A stretch of 64,000 nt of DNA, taken from Lentzea atacamensis. Lineage in GTDB: Bacteria; Actinomycetota; Actinomycetes; Mycobacteriales; Pseudonocardiaceae. Location: positions 1-64,000 of the forward strand of contig NZ_QLTT01000002.1 in assembly GCF_003269295.1 (NCBI RefSeq). Direction: 5' to 3'. Position numbers and translations under genes: made by a program. The stretch's first letter is position 1. Each line of letters opens with the position of its first letter. A model generated the notes under the pieces. That model made no database searches. It was not told the origin of the DNA and was given only the letters and a program-made list of their open reading frames with translations. Shown here one piece after another: positions 1 to 8,512 of the stretch.

Positions 1-2
1 GC

Positions 3-86
3 GGCTACGCCGCCTACGCCTACATCAGCGACACCACCAACGGCTGGAAAGGCTGGTACAACATCGGCACCACCACCATCAGCTAA
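3..86 (+). CDS. C-terminal tail of an unidentified protein (partial)
   Basis: Only the last 27 codons are in the window, ending in TAA at 84-86. The tail is rich in Tyr, Gly and Thr and ends GWYNIGTTTIS. The composition would suit a secreted or surface protein, but nothing in it identifies a family. It is followed by a strong hairpin, which supports a real gene end here. Confidence 0.5.
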   Translation, partial: GYAAYAYISDTTNGWKGWYNIGTTTIS

Positions 87-129
87 CCAACAAGCTTCAA
101 CTGATCAGCGGAAGCTACGAGTACTGAAG

Positions 130-171
130 AAGGGTGTCCGGACGGGTCGAGACGACCGTCTGGACACCCTT
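130..171. terminator. Bidirectional hairpin between convergent genes
   Basis: Arms at about 130-145 and 156-171 (AGGGTGTCC pairing with GGACACCCT, extended inward with one mismatch) form a GC-rich stem around a loop of about 10 nt. It lies between the end of the first gene (86) and the stop of the convergent DUF350 gene (186), so it can serve both strands. There is no long T-run. Confidence 0.65.
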
Positions 172-185
172 CCTGTTACCGAGGA

Positions 186-638
186 CTAGATGATCGCGAC
201 GGCCACCACGAGGCCGAGGGCCACGTGCGCGGAGGCGACGACGACCGAGGCCGGGGCGAAGCGGTCCGACTCGATCAGCGCGCCGATGTCCAGGCGGGTC
301 ACCCACTCCAGCAGCCGCACGGCCGCCACCTGCACGATGATGCCGAGCAGGCCGTAGATCAGGGAGGAGAGCAGGCCCTCGTCGAGCTTGCCCGCCGAGC
401 TGTAGATGGCGACGACGACGATCAGCGCCATCGAGACGAGGCCGGAGGCGGTCACGATGACGGCGTTCGGGGCGCCGTTGCGGACGAGGGCGGACAGCTT
501 GCCCGGCGTCGTCCAGTCGATCGCGTAGAAGCCGAAGACCATGAGGACCAGACCGACGACGGCGTACAGCGCGATCGCGCCGATGCCCCGGCCGATGGCT
601 GAACCGAAGCCGGGGTCCAACGCGAGGTTGTACATCAT
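186..638 (-). CDS. DUF350 (YjfL/UPF0719-type) inner membrane protein
   Basis: A 150-aa protein with about four hydrophobic segments, a Gly/Ala-rich first helix (AIGRGIGAIALYAVVG) and small polar loops, typical of DUF350. The function of this family is unknown. It is the last gene of a three-gene minus-strand run: YjfM-like protein, ATP-grasp protein, DUF350, with a 21-nt gap after the ATP-grasp stop. The same families (yjfL, yjfM, yjfC) sit together in E. coli, which supports the assignment. The ATG ATG start is preceded by AGGGA about 8 nt upstream. Confidence 0.8.
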   Translation of the reverse strand: MMYNLALDPGFGSAIGRGIGAIALYAVVGLVLMVFGFYAIDWTTPGKLSALVRNGAPNAVIVTASGLVSMALIVVVAIYSSAGKLDEGLLSSLIYGLLGIIVQVAAVRLLEWVTRLDIGALIESDRFAPASVVVASAHVALGLVVAVAII

Positions 639-659
639 TTGCTGTTCCCTTTCGGAGTC

Positions 660-1823
660 TTACTCAACAATTCGATGCGGCACGAACGCCGCGCCATCGT
701 CGGTCACGAGGCCGACTGTTTCCCGGATGCCGAGGCCGGCGGACGTGTCGCCGACGACCCAGGCGCCCAACGCGGGGCGGTAGCCGTCGAAGTCCGGAAG
801 CGGATCGAACAGCTGGTACACGAAACCCTCTTTGCCGTACACGCCACCGGTCTGCGTTTCGTAGCCGGGGGCGACGATCTGGATGTTCGACCCCTCACGG
901 CCGAGCAGGGGCTTGCGCACGTACTCGGTGAGCATGCCGGGGTCGTTCAGGTAGGCCGGGAGCAGGTTGGGGTGGCCCGGGTACATCTCCCACAGGATCG
1001 CGAGCAGCGCCTTGTTGGAGAGCAGCATCTTCCACAGCGGCTCGATCCACAGGGTGCCCGGCAGCGACTCGACGGCGTGGCGGCCGAACTGCTCCTCGAC
1101 CACCCACTCCCACGGGTAGAGCTTGAACACCGTGTTCATCGGGACCTCTTCGAGGTCGACGAACCGGTTGAGCAGGGTGTCCCAGCCGATGTCCTCCATC
1201 GAGATGCCGACCGTGTTCAGGCCGGCCTCCGCCGCGGTCTCCTGCAGGCAGGCGGCGGTGAGGTGGTCCTCGCCGGACGGGTCGGCGCTCGACCAGCTGA
1301 AGTGCAGCTCACCGGAGGGCAGCTTGGCGCCGATCTCGGTCCAGCGCTCGACCAGGCGCTCGTGCAGCGAGTTCCACTGGTCGTCGTCCGGGAAGACGTC
1401 GGTCTTCCAGTACCACTGGATGTACGCGGCCTCCAGCAGTGACGTGGGGGTGTCCGCGTTGTACTCGAGCAGCTTCGCCGGGCCGGACCCGTCGTAACGC
1501 AGGTCGAAGCGGCCGTAGACGTTCGGGTCGCGGCGGCGCCACGACTCGGCGATGTGCGGCCACACCCACTCGGGGATGCCGAAGTCGCGGTACCGCTCGG
1601 TGATCACCACGTTGTCCACCGCGTCGAGGCACATGGAGTGGAGGAGCTCGACATCGGCTTCGAGCGAGAGGATCTCGCTCATCTCGAACACGTAGTGCAC
1701 CGACTCGTCCCAGTAGGGGCGGTCGGCGCCGTTCGCGTACTTCGCGGGCAGGCCGAAGACCAATCCCTGGTCAGAGACCGTGCGCTGCCAGTTCGGCCGC
1801 GGTTGCGAGGTTTCACGCCGCAA
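660..1823 (-). CDS. Glutathionylspermidine synthase-like ATP-grasp protein (YgiC/YjfC family)
   Basis: 387 aa, matching the C-terminal synthetase half of glutathionylspermidine synthase without the amidase domain, as in YgiC/YjfC. Visible motifs are GRFDLRYDG (about 104-112), LLEYNADTPTSL (118-129), KPLLGREGSNI (304-314) and GAWVVGDTSAGLGIRE (353-368), which form the ATP-grasp and substrate pocket. It is predicted to form an amide bond between a peptide or acid and an amine using ATP; the substrate is unknown, and glutathione is not expected in an actinobacterium. The start is TTG, five bases after the YjfM-like stop, with GGAGG 8 nt upstream, so translation is probably coupled. Confidence 0.85.
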   Translation of the reverse strand: MRRETSQPRPNWQRTVSDQGLVFGLPAKYANGADRPYWDESVHYVFEMSEILSLEADVELLHSMCLDAVDNVVITERYRDFGIPEWVWPHIAESWRRRDPNVYGRFDLRYDGSGPAKLLEYNADTPTSLLEAAYIQWYWKTDVFPDDDQWNSLHERLVERWTEIGAKLPSGELHFSWSSADPSGEDHLTAACLQETAAEAGLNTVGISMEDIGWDTLLNRFVDLEEVPMNTVFKLYPWEWVVEEQFGRHAVESLPGTLWIEPLWKMLLSNKALLAILWEMYPGHPNLLPAYLNDPGMLTEYVRKPLLGREGSNIQIVAPGYETQTGGVYGKEGFVYQLFDPLPDFDGYRPALGAWVVGDTSAGLGIRETVGLVTDDGAAFVPHRIVE

Positions 1824-1827
1824 CTGC

Positions 1828-2511
1828 TCAGCCTCCGCTGCTCTTCGAGCCGCTGCTGATGCCGAACCCGCCGCGCTGGATGGACGTGCCCGACTTCGTG
1901 GTGACGTTGGCGCCCTTGGGAATCGTGTAGCTGCCGCCGCTCACCTTCTGACCGACCGCGCCCGAGCCGCCGTAGTTGTAGCGGTACGAGTTGCTGCCGA
2001 TGTAGATGAAGCCGCCGCTGCTGTACCCGCCGTGGCTGCGGTAGTAGGTGTCGTCGCAGTAGTCGTCGTCGACGATGACGTTGTTCTGGTCCGTGCACTG
2101 CGCTGTGACGTTCTTCGGGCTCGCGGCCGCGTACCAGATCGCCACCAGCGCGACGACGCCCACGGTGACACCGCCACCGATGAGCAGGCGTTTGCGCGTC
2201 TTGCGGCGCTTCTCGAACGCGGCGGACTCGGCGGCGAACCGCTCCTGCTGCGCCTTCAACGCGGCGGCACGAGCGCGCTGCTCGGCGACCGTCGGCTGCC
2301 GAGGCTGCGTCAGGCCGGCCTGCTGCTGGCGCACGCTGCCCTTGCCCTTCGCCGGCACGGGCGGCGGGCCCGGCTGGTGGGGCCCTGGCTGCGGTACCGG
2401 CACCTGCGGAGGCAGCTGCTGGTACGGCTGTTGCGGCTGGCCGTGCGGTCCCGACGGTCGCCCAGGTTGGGGCGTCGGCTGGCCAGGTCCTGGCACGTTG
2501 TTGTCAGTCAT
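1828..2511 (-). CDS. Proline-rich single-pass membrane protein, YjfM/YgiB-like
   Basis: 227 aa: a Pro/Gln/Gly-rich cytoplasmic region (1-60), a charged Ala/Arg helix (75-108), one membrane helix (109-130), then an outside domain with two Cys (C139, C152), a Tyr/Gly/Ser-rich stretch, and a C-terminal RGGFG motif (213-217) followed by a Ser/Gly tail ending SSGG. E. coli YgiB/YjfM (DUF1190) end in a similar RGGFG...Gly tail and are encoded beside the same ATP-grasp and DUF350 genes. I therefore infer that this is the actinobacterial counterpart. ATG at 2511 was chosen over the in-frame TTG at 2529 because GGGAG lies 5-6 nt upstream of it. Confidence 0.7.
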   Translation of the reverse strand: MTDNNVPGPGQPTPQPGRPSGPHGQPQQPYQQLPPQVPVPQPGPHQPGPPPVPAKGKGSVRQQQAGLTQPRQPTVAEQRARAAALKAQQERFAAESAAFEKRRKTRKRLLIGGGVTVGVVALVAIWYAAASPKNVTAQCTDQNNVIVDDDYCDDTYYRSHGGYSSGGFIYIGSNSYRYNYGGSGAVGQKVSGGSYTIPKGANVTTKSGTSIQRGGFGISSGSKSSGG

Positions 2512-2634
2512 CACCACTCCCGCGGGCAAGGTACCGAGCGATTCGGCTGAACGACGGCCGATTGAGTGACGAGTGTCCTAATAGCAACACTCCACCCAAC
2601 CCGGCGAACAGCCGTCTCACACAGCACGGGCATC

Positions 2635-3723
2635 ATGGATGAGATGTCTCCGAGCGCCGGTTGGTTGAGTCGATCAGGTCACATCCGCGACACGCGGCTT
2701 GTGATGGTTGGCGCATTCGTCGGCGCGTTCGCCCTGTTGATGTTGTCCGCGTTCACGTCCGTGCTGGCAGGAGGCCCGCTCAGCACCAAGCGTGAGCTCG
2801 TCAACGCGGCTTACCAGGCGAACGTGGGCGAGTGCCTGAACTGGGAGCGCAAGGACCTCTCCGACGCGCAGAAGGTCGACTGCGGCGCCGCCCACCGCTT
2901 CGAGGTCACCGGCACCGCGGACATCACCGCCGCGTACCCCAAGGAAGCGCCGTTCCCGAACGCCGAGGCCTGGGAGAAGATCTCGCAGGAGCACTGCGCG
3001 CAGGCGGCCACCACGTACATGGCCGGCAAGCTCGACCCGGAGGGCAAGTACGGCGTCAGCACGCTGAACCCGGACGAGAAGCGCTGGTCGGACGGCTACC
3101 GCCAGATCCGCTGCGGCCTGCAGGTCACCGCGCCCTCCGGGGCTGCCCTGCCGTCGTACGGCAGCGCCAGGACCCAGGACCAGTCGAACGTCTACGACCC
3201 CGGCATCTGCCTTGCCCTCGGCGAGGGCAACACGGTCGGCGACCCGGTGGAGTGCGCCCAGCCGCACGCGTTCGAGATCGTCGGCGTCGTCCAGCACCCC
3301 GAGGGCGAGTTCCTGGCGATCGACAAGCAGGATGCGATCATGTCGGAGAAGTGCGCGGCCATCGCCGCCGAGTACACCGGCGGCGCCGACCTGAAGGCCA
3401 AGGGCCTGCTCGTCACCTGGGACACCCGCTCCGAGAAGAGCTGGGCCGTCGGCTCCCGCAAGGCCAACTGCAAGATCGGCGCCGTCCCCCAGGGCAACAA
3501 CCTGGTGGCGTGGAAGGACAGCGTCCGCAACCCCAACGGCGCCCCGCTGACCACGGCGAACCCGCCCCAGACCACCTCGGTGAGGCCCCAGGACGAGCCC
3601 ACCGGCGCCCCGCTGCACTCGGAGTCCGGCAAGTCGCCGTCGGAGTCGGGCAAGCCCTCCGACTCGGGCAAGCCCGACAAGCCGTCGTCGAGCGCGCCCA
3701 CCACCACCAGCGAGAACCGATGA
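2635..3723 (+). CDS. Septum-formation-family membrane-anchored protein
   Basis: About 362 aa. An N-terminal membrane segment (LVMVGAFVGAFALLMLSAF) is followed by two repeated domains with paired Cys (VGECLNWE...VDCGAAHRFEV and PGICLALG...VECAQPHAFEI), the pattern of the Septum_form family. The C-terminal 60 residues are Ser/Pro/Lys-rich and low complexity. It is predicted to be extracytoplasmic; a role in division is known only by family name. ATG 2635 is preferred over an upstream in-frame ATG at 2566 because the extra residues are not conserved-looking. Its TGA overlaps the ATG of the zincin gene. Confidence 0.75.
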   Translation: MDEMSPSAGWLSRSGHIRDTRLVMVGAFVGAFALLMLSAFTSVLAGGPLSTKRELVNAAYQANVGECLNWERKDLSDAQKVDCGAAHRFEVTGTADITAAYPKEAPFPNAEAWEKISQEHCAQAATTYMAGKLDPEGKYGVSTLNPDEKRWSDGYRQIRCGLQVTAPSGAALPSYGSARTQDQSNVYDPGICLALGEGNTVGDPVECAQPHAFEIVGVVQHPEGEFLAIDKQDAIMSEKCAAIAAEYTGGADLKAKGLLVTWDTRSEKSWAVGSRKANCKIGAVPQGNNLVAWKDSVRNPNGAPLTTANPPQTTSVRPQDEPTGAPLHSESGKSPSESGKPSDSGKPDKPSSSAPTTTSENR

Positions 3724-4070
3724 CCGTCGAGATGACCAGGGCGCGCTTCGACGAGCTGGTCGAGGAGGCCCTGGATCTGGTCCCGCCCGAGTTCACGCAC
3801 GCGATGAACAACGTGGTGGTGTTGGTCGAGGACCGCAACCCGGACGAGCCGTCACTGCTCGGGCTGTACCAGGGGATCGCGCTGACCGAGCGCAACACGG
3901 ACTACGGCGGCTCGCTGCCGGACCACATCTTCATCTACCGCGAAGCGATCCTCGACATCTGCGACTCGGAGGAAGACGTCGTGGAGGAAGTGATCATCAC
4001 CGTGGTGCACGAGATCGCGCACCACTTCGGGGTGGACGACGCGCGGCTGCACGAGCTGGGCTGGGGCTAG
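3720..4070 (+). CDS. Zincin-like metallopeptidase family protein
   Basis: 116 aa with the zinc-protease signature HEIAHHFGVDD (H97, E98, H101), the hallmark of the small Zincin_1/DUF1025 family. No signal peptide is visible. The ATG overlaps the stop of the upstream septum-formation-family gene (ATGA), so the two are translationally coupled; a joint role is inference. The stop overlaps by four bases the convergent histidine phosphatase gene. Confidence 0.85.
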   Translation: MTVEMTRARFDELVEEALDLVPPEFTHAMNNVVVLVEDRNPDEPSLLGLYQGIALTERNTDYGGSLPDHIFIYREAILDICDSEEDVVEEVIITVVHEIAHHFGVDDARLHELGWG

Positions 4071-4660
4071 ACCTCCACGCCCGCCCACGACCGGCACACC
4101 CAGCCGTCGCCCTCGGTCTCCAGCACGACGACACCGGTGTTCGGCAGCAGGTTCTCGGCCAGCTCCACCGGCACGTTGTCCGCCAGCGCGAGCGCGCCCA
4201 TCCGGCCGGCGCCGCCGTGGGTCACGACCATGACCGTGCCGTCCTGGAGGATGGTCTCGATGGCGCCGAGGAACCGGTCCAGCACCTGCTGCCCGGTCTC
4301 GCCGCCACCGGGGAACGGCACGTCCAGCGCACCCTCGGCCCACTGGATCACGGTGTCCAGGTAGGTCTTGTAAGCCTCGGTGTCGTTGCGGCCCTCAAGC
4401 GAGCCGACCTGGATCTCGTGGATTCCGTCCAGGATCTGCACGGGCAGGCCGAAGCGTTCGGCGGTGGGGAGGGCGGTCTGCTGGGCGCGCAGGCCGATGC
4501 TCGCGTAGACGGCGACGATCTCTTCGCCGGCGAGGGTGTCGGCCAGTTCGCGGGCCTGCTTGTGGCCGAGTTCGGTGAGCGGAGGGCCTGGCATGGCCGT
4601 GTCTAGCTTGCGTTCGATGTTCGACGCCGTCTCACCGTGCCTGACCAGCAGCAACCTCAC
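4067..4660 (-). CDS. Histidine phosphatase family protein (phosphoglycerate-mutase fold)
   Basis: 197 aa with the N-terminal catalytic motif VRHGE (H8), a conserved Arg in LRAQQTA (R58), the acid residue near E82 and the second catalytic His in VVTHGG (H148). This is the 2H-phosphatase core; the substrate cannot be told from sequence. The GTG start overlaps the pheA stop (GTGA), so it is the second gene of a pheA operon. A link to aromatic metabolism is possible but not shown. Confidence 0.85.
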   Translation of the reverse strand: MRLLLVRHGETASNIERKLDTAMPGPPLTELGHKQARELADTLAGEEIVAVYASIGLRAQQTALPTAERFGLPVQILDGIHEIQVGSLEGRNDTEAYKTYLDTVIQWAEGALDVPFPGGGETGQQVLDRFLGAIETILQDGTVMVVTHGGAGRMGALALADNVPVELAENLLPNTGVVVLETEGDGWVCRSWAGVEV

Positions 4661-5547
4661 CCGCGTTCGCCCTTTCTGACAGCATCGACCCAGGTGGCGG
4701 CTGCGGCGAACTCGTCGTTGCGAGCCTCTACGGGCTCGTGGTCGGCCTTCGGGAAGGACCCGAGGAACCTGATTTCGCGCGAGTGTCGGTGCAGCGCGGC
4801 CAGCGCGTCACCGATCCTCGGTTCTGCGATGTGCCCCTCAACGTCGATGTAGAAGCGGTACTCCCCCAGTTTGCCCTTCGTTGGGCGCGATTCGAGGCCG
4901 GTGAGATTGATGCCACGCAACGCCAGCTCGGTCAGCAGCTCCGACAGCACGCCCACACGGTTCGGGGTGGTCACGACGACGCTCGTGCGGTCTGCTCCGG
5001 TCGGCTCAGGCAGTGAGCCCGGTCGGCGCAGCAGCAGGAAGCGGGTGCGTGCGTCGGCCACGTCCAGCACGTCCGTCGCGTACTCGTCCAGCTTGTAGTG
5101 GTGCACGGCGACGGGGGCGGTCACGGCGGCGTCGAACTCTCCGCGTTCGACGGCGGCCGCAGCGGCCGCGGTGGACGACGTGGCGATCGAGGTGACGCCG
5201 GGCAGCGAGTCGGCGATCCACTCGCGGACCTGGGCCAGGGCGTGCGGGTGCGACGCGATCGTCTTGATCTCCGTCGTGCCCGGACGGACCAGGACGCTGA
5301 AGCGGACGTCCAGCACCGTCTCGGCCACCGCCACGACCGGCTCGTCGCGCACGAGGGCGTCCAGGGTCGCGGGCACGGCGCCCTCGACGGAGTTCTCGAT
5401 CGGCACGCACGCGAACTCGGTTTCGCCCTTGCGCACCGAGGCGATGGCGAGCTGAATCGTGTCCACCGGGACGAGTTCGGCGCCGAAGCGAAGCGCGGCC
5501 TGCTCGGTGAAGGTCCCTTGTGGTCCGAAGTACGCAATGCGCGGCAT
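4657..5547 (-). CDS. pheA: Prephenate dehydratase
   Basis: 296 aa, the usual size of a stand-alone actinobacterial PheA. It has an N-terminal IAYFGPQGTFTE, the catalytic TRFLLL motif, and a C-terminal ACT domain containing LTGLESRPTKGKLGEY, where ESRP is the phenylalanine-binding feedback site. It converts prephenate to phenylpyruvate in Phe biosynthesis and is expected to be inhibited by Phe. ATG start at 5547; it is divergent from the macro-domain gene. Confidence 0.93.
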   Translation of the reverse strand: MPRIAYFGPQGTFTEQAALRFGAELVPVDTIQLAIASVRKGETEFACVPIENSVEGAVPATLDALVRDEPVVAVAETVLDVRFSVLVRPGTTEIKTIASHPHALAQVREWIADSLPGVTSIATSSTAAAAAAVERGEFDAAVTAPVAVHHYKLDEYATDVLDVADARTRFLLLRRPGSLPEPTGADRTSVVVTTPNRVGVLSELLTELALRGINLTGLESRPTKGKLGEYRFYIDVEGHIAEPRIGDALAALHRHSREIRFLGSFPKADHEPVEARNDEFAAAATWVDAVRKGERG

Positions 5548-5634
5548 CGCGTCAGCCTAGAGGCGCACATCACGCGTGTGTCAGCGGCCAAACCTGGGTT
5601 CCGTCAGGACCGTTCGAACTGGAATGCTTGGGGC

Positions 5635-6201
5635 GTGCCCGCTCTAGCGCCAGAACTCGTGTTGTGCGCGGTCGACGAACCGATGGCGAACGCTTGGCTC
5701 GCCGTCGCGGACGGACGCACCGGAGTGCGGGTGCATCGCGGGTCCGTGCTGGACATCCACGCGCAGGCCATCGTCAGCCCGGCCAACTCCCAGGGCTGGA
5801 TGCGCGGTGGCATCGACGCCGTCTACGCCACGGCGTTCCCACACGTCGAGAACAACGTCCGCAGTGCGGTACTCGCGCTGCACGGTGGTGAGCTGCCGGT
5901 GGGCGAGGCGCAGATCGTGGCGACGGGCGAAACCGAGCCGGCGTGGCTCATCAGCGCGCCGACGATGCGGCTGCCCGGTGAGCGGCTGCCGGTCGACACC
6001 GTCCACCCGTACCTCGCCGCGCGGGCCGTTCTGCGGCTCTGGCTCGAAGGTCGTCTGGAGGACGGCACGCTCGTGCGCGACGCCGTCCGCACCATCGCGA
6101 TGCCGGGGCTCGGCACCGGGGTGGGAGGCGTCGCGCCGTCCACGTGCGCGCATCAGGTCGCGGCCGCGTGGGACGAGGCGTTCAACCCGCTCCACGTGTG
6201 A
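5635..6201 (+). CDS. Macro-domain protein (ADP-ribose-binding fold)
   Basis: 188 aa from a GTG start. The core IVSPANSQGWMRGGIDAVY corresponds to the macro-domain loop that binds the distal ribose, and the C-terminal MPGLGTGVGG to the diphosphate loop. Related proteins bind ADP-ribose or remove it from targets. The GGID variant of the loop places it in a bacterial/phage-type subgroup rather than with the classical O-acetyl-ADP-ribose deacetylases. The gene stands alone. The start is uncertain because the ribosome site is weak. Confidence 0.75.
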   Translation: MPALAPELVLCAVDEPMANAWLAVADGRTGVRVHRGSVLDIHAQAIVSPANSQGWMRGGIDAVYATAFPHVENNVRSAVLALHGGELPVGEAQIVATGETEPAWLISAPTMRLPGERLPVDTVHPYLAARAVLRLWLEGRLEDGTLVRDAVRTIAMPGLGTGVGGVAPSTCAHQVAAAWDEAFNPLHV

Positions 6202-6221
6202 CCGGCACTTGTGCACAACCC

Positions 6222-6252
6222 TGTGGACAAGGGTGTGGACACCTGTGGACTA
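6222..6252. repeat. Cluster of DnaA-box-like 9-mers
   Basis: Just after the macro-domain gene, TGTGGACAA (6222-6230, the exact complement of the actinobacterial box TTGTCCACA), TGTGGACAC (6234-6242) and TGTGGACTA (6244-6252) follow each other at about 10-12 nt spacing in the same orientation. There is no dnaA or dnaN nearby, so this is not oriC. See also 36617-36652. Confidence 0.4.
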
Positions 6253-6744
6253 CTGCCTGGGGGCGACCCATCGCTCCAGGTCGAGCTCATCTGTGATGGG
6301 GATGCCGTAATCCCCAACCGCGGGGATCTCCGGCTTGAGCTTGCGCGCTTCCCGCACGGCGTCCGGCCTCAACGCCGACAGCTTGAACCCGCGCCGCTGA
6401 TAGAAGCGGATCGCGTCGAGGTTGTCGTTCGTCGTCGTGAGGCGCACCCGAGTGCAGCCGAGGGTGCGCGCTTGGCGAACCGCGGCGTCGACCAGCGCGG
6501 TGCCGACGCCGCGGCCCCGCCGCAGCGCGTCAATCGTCACGATCTCCAGCTGGTTGTTCGCCACCGCGTAGGTCAGCAGACCCAGGACGTGCCCCTGCTT
6601 CTCCACGAGGAAGCCCGGCAGACTCGCGGGAAAGAACACCTCGCCGTGCGCCACGGCCGTGTGTGCTCCCCATAGCTCCAGTACCAATCGGGCGACAACT
6701 ATGCGATCTGCTTCCTCGACCGGTCGTACCGAGCCTTCTGCCAT
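6250..6744 (-). CDS. GNAT-family N-acetyltransferase
   Basis: 164 aa. The acetyl-CoA pyrophosphate loop is RRGRGVGTALVDAAV and the C-terminal RFYQRRGFKLSALRPDAV is a typical GNAT strand-turn. The closing residues, with IPAVGDYGIPITDELDLE, resemble a group of conserved stand-alone acetyltransferases. The substrate is unknown. ATG at 6744; the gene is divergent from the response regulator. Confidence 0.85.
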   Translation of the reverse strand: MAEGSVRPVEEADRIVVARLVLELWGAHTAVAHGEVFFPASLPGFLVEKQGHVLGLLTYAVANNQLEIVTIDALRRGRGVGTALVDAAVRQARTLGCTRVRLTTTNDNLDAIRFYQRRGFKLSALRPDAVREARKLKPEIPAVGDYGIPITDELDLERWVAPRQ

Positions 6745-6805
6745 GCCAAGAACTGTCTCAATCCGAGGCGTACTCGTGAACAGCCATTCGACGTACGGTG
6801 GATTC

Positions 6806-7423
6806 GTGCCAGTGCGCGTTCTGTTGGTTGACGATCACGAAGTGGTGCGCAGGGGACTGCGCGAGATGCTGGACGACGAGGAGGACATCTCCGTCATCGC
6901 CGAGGCCGGCTCGGTCGACGAGGCGGTGACCCGGGCAGGGAAGACACCACCCGATGTGGCCGTCGTGGACGTTCAGCTGCCCGACGGCAGTGGCGTCGAC
7001 CTGTGCCGGTCGTTGCGGGATCTCGGCATCCGCTGTCTCGTGCTGACCGCCTTCGACGACGAGGAGGCACTGGTCGGGGCCATCATGGCCGGGGCGTCGG
7101 GCTATCTGCTCAAGCAGGTTCGCGGCCAGGACGTCGTCACGGCCGTGCGGGAGGTCGCGGCTGGACGGTCCCTTCTGGACCCCGCGACGACGGCGCGCGT
7201 GCTCGAACGGATGCGCAATCCGGCCCCGGTCGGCCTCACCGATCAGGAACAGCGCGTGCTGGAGCTCATCGGAGAGGGTCTGACAAACCGCCAGATCGGT
7301 GAACGTCTCTTCCTCGCGGAGAAGACGGTCAAGAACTACGTGACGTCCGTGCTCGCCAAACTCGGCATGGAACGGCGCACGCAAGCCGCCGCCTGGGTGG
7401 CTAAACGGGGACGGACCAGGTGA
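6806..7423 (+). CDS. NarL/LuxR-family response regulator (DevR/DosR-like)
   Basis: 205 aa. Receiver domain with the acidic pair DD (9-10), phospho-acceptor D55 in VAVVDVQLPDGSG, and Lys in YLLKQV. The C-terminal LuxR HTH (about 140-195) contains LTDQEQRVLELIGEGLTNRQI and EKTVKNYVTSVLAKLGM, very close to DevR/DosR in wording. GTG 6806 has GGTGG a few bases upstream. The gene converges on, and overlaps by 23 nt, a GAF-containing histidine kinase that is its likely partner. A redox/hypoxia role is inferred from family and from cyd linkage. Confidence 0.88.
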   Translation: MPVRVLLVDDHEVVRRGLREMLDDEEDISVIAEAGSVDEAVTRAGKTPPDVAVVDVQLPDGSGVDLCRSLRDLGIRCLVLTAFDDEEALVGAIMAGASGYLLKQVRGQDVVTAVREVAAGRSLLDPATTARVLERMRNPAPVGLTDQEQRVLELIGEGLTNRQIGERLFLAEKTVKNYVTSVLAKLGMERRTQAAAWVAKRGRTR

Positions 7424-8507
7424 GCGTCGTCCCGTTCGGCGAACTCACGACCCGGAAATCGCCACTCGCGGACTTCGCCCGCTCGGCGAGATGCCGCAAT
7501 CCGCGCTGAGTCACACCGGACGGGATGCCGCACCCGTTGTCCGCGACTCGCAGCACCAGGTGCCGCTCATCGCGCCGTACGTCGATCTGCACGTGCGTCG
7601 CTCCTGAGTGCCGCACGACATTCGACAACGCCTCGCGCAAGGCCGCCCGTGCGTCGTCGGCGTGCTTGCGCGGCACGTTCGCCAGATCGCCGGCCACGTG
7701 CAGGCGCGGCGAAAATCCGAGGAGCTCACCGGCCGTGCGGACCTCGGCGTTGATCGAGTCGAGCAGATCGGCGGAGCCGGCGGGGTCGGTGTTGCGCAGC
7801 TTGCGGACGGTCGCACGGACCTCGGCGATCGTCTCGTCCACCAGCTCCACGGCCTCCTCGATCCTGGCGCGCTGCGAGGCGTCGAGCTTCTTGCCCAGCC
7901 GTCGTTCCAGCAGGCTGAGCTGCACGCCGGCGCCGTAGAGGCGCTGGATGATCACGTCGTGCAGGTCGCGGGCGATGCGTTCGCGCTCCTCGTAGACCGC
8001 GACGCGCTGCCGTGCCGTGAAGCCTTCCGCGAGCACGACCGCGAGGCCCGCCTGAGCCGCGAACGCCGTCAGCACGTCCACCGTCTCCTGTGTGAACGGC
8101 GGCTTGTCGCGCCTGCGGTAGACGGCCAGCGCACCGATCTTGCGGTCCGACGTGCCGAACGGCGCCACCGCGAACGGCCCGTAGCTCCGCAACGCCTGCG
8201 GCACGTACGGAGCGGTGCGCGGGTCGCTCGTCACGTCGTCGGCCATCACCGGAACGCCCGTGCGCGCTGCCTTCGCGGCGGCACTGCGCGGGCTGAGCGT
8301 GGCGACGATCGGTTCGCCGCTGGACGCCTCGACCGTGAGGGTGCCGTCGTCGTCGGCCGTGGCGAGCATGGCGAGGCCGAGGTCGGCGTCCGCGATCTCC
8401 GCGGCCGCCTCCACCACGAGCCTCAGCACGTTCTCCGGGTCTTCCAGCGCCGCCGACGTGATCTCGGTGGACGCGACGAGCACGCGCCGCGCCAAGGAGG
8501 GATCCAT
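7401..8507 (-). CDS. GAF-domain sensor histidine kinase (DevS-like)
   Basis: 368 aa, soluble: an N-terminal GAF domain (about 15-160), a HisKA_3 dimerisation motif ERIARDLHDVIIQRLYG (phospho-His about H183), and a HATPase_c domain with REALSNVVRHSGA and VADNGCGIP. This is the NarL-partner class of kinase. It follows the cydDC stop by 5 nt (or overlaps it as TTGA if TTG 8516 is used), so it is probably the last gene of the cyd operon. Its probable regulator is convergent rather than in the same operon, which is unusual. Confidence 0.88.
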   Translation of the reverse strand: MDPSLARRVLVASTEITSAALEDPENVLRLVVEAAAEIADADLGLAMLATADDDGTLTVEASSGEPIVATLSPRSAAAKAARTGVPVMADDVTSDPRTAPYVPQALRSYGPFAVAPFGTSDRKIGALAVYRRRDKPPFTQETVDVLTAFAAQAGLAVVLAEGFTARQRVAVYEERERIARDLHDVIIQRLYGAGVQLSLLERRLGKKLDASQRARIEEAVELVDETIAEVRATVRKLRNTDPAGSADLLDSINAEVRTAGELLGFSPRLHVAGDLANVPRKHADDARAALREALSNVVRHSGATHVQIDVRRDERHLVLRVADNGCGIPSGVTQRGLRHLAERAKSASGDFRVVSSPNGTTLTWSVPV

Positions 8508-8512
8508 GGTCC

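Noticed and set aside
6222..6252. Chromosome origin suggested by DnaA boxes here and at 36617-36652
   Set aside because: Only three boxes each, no AT-rich unwinding element and no dnaA, dnaN or rpmH in the window.
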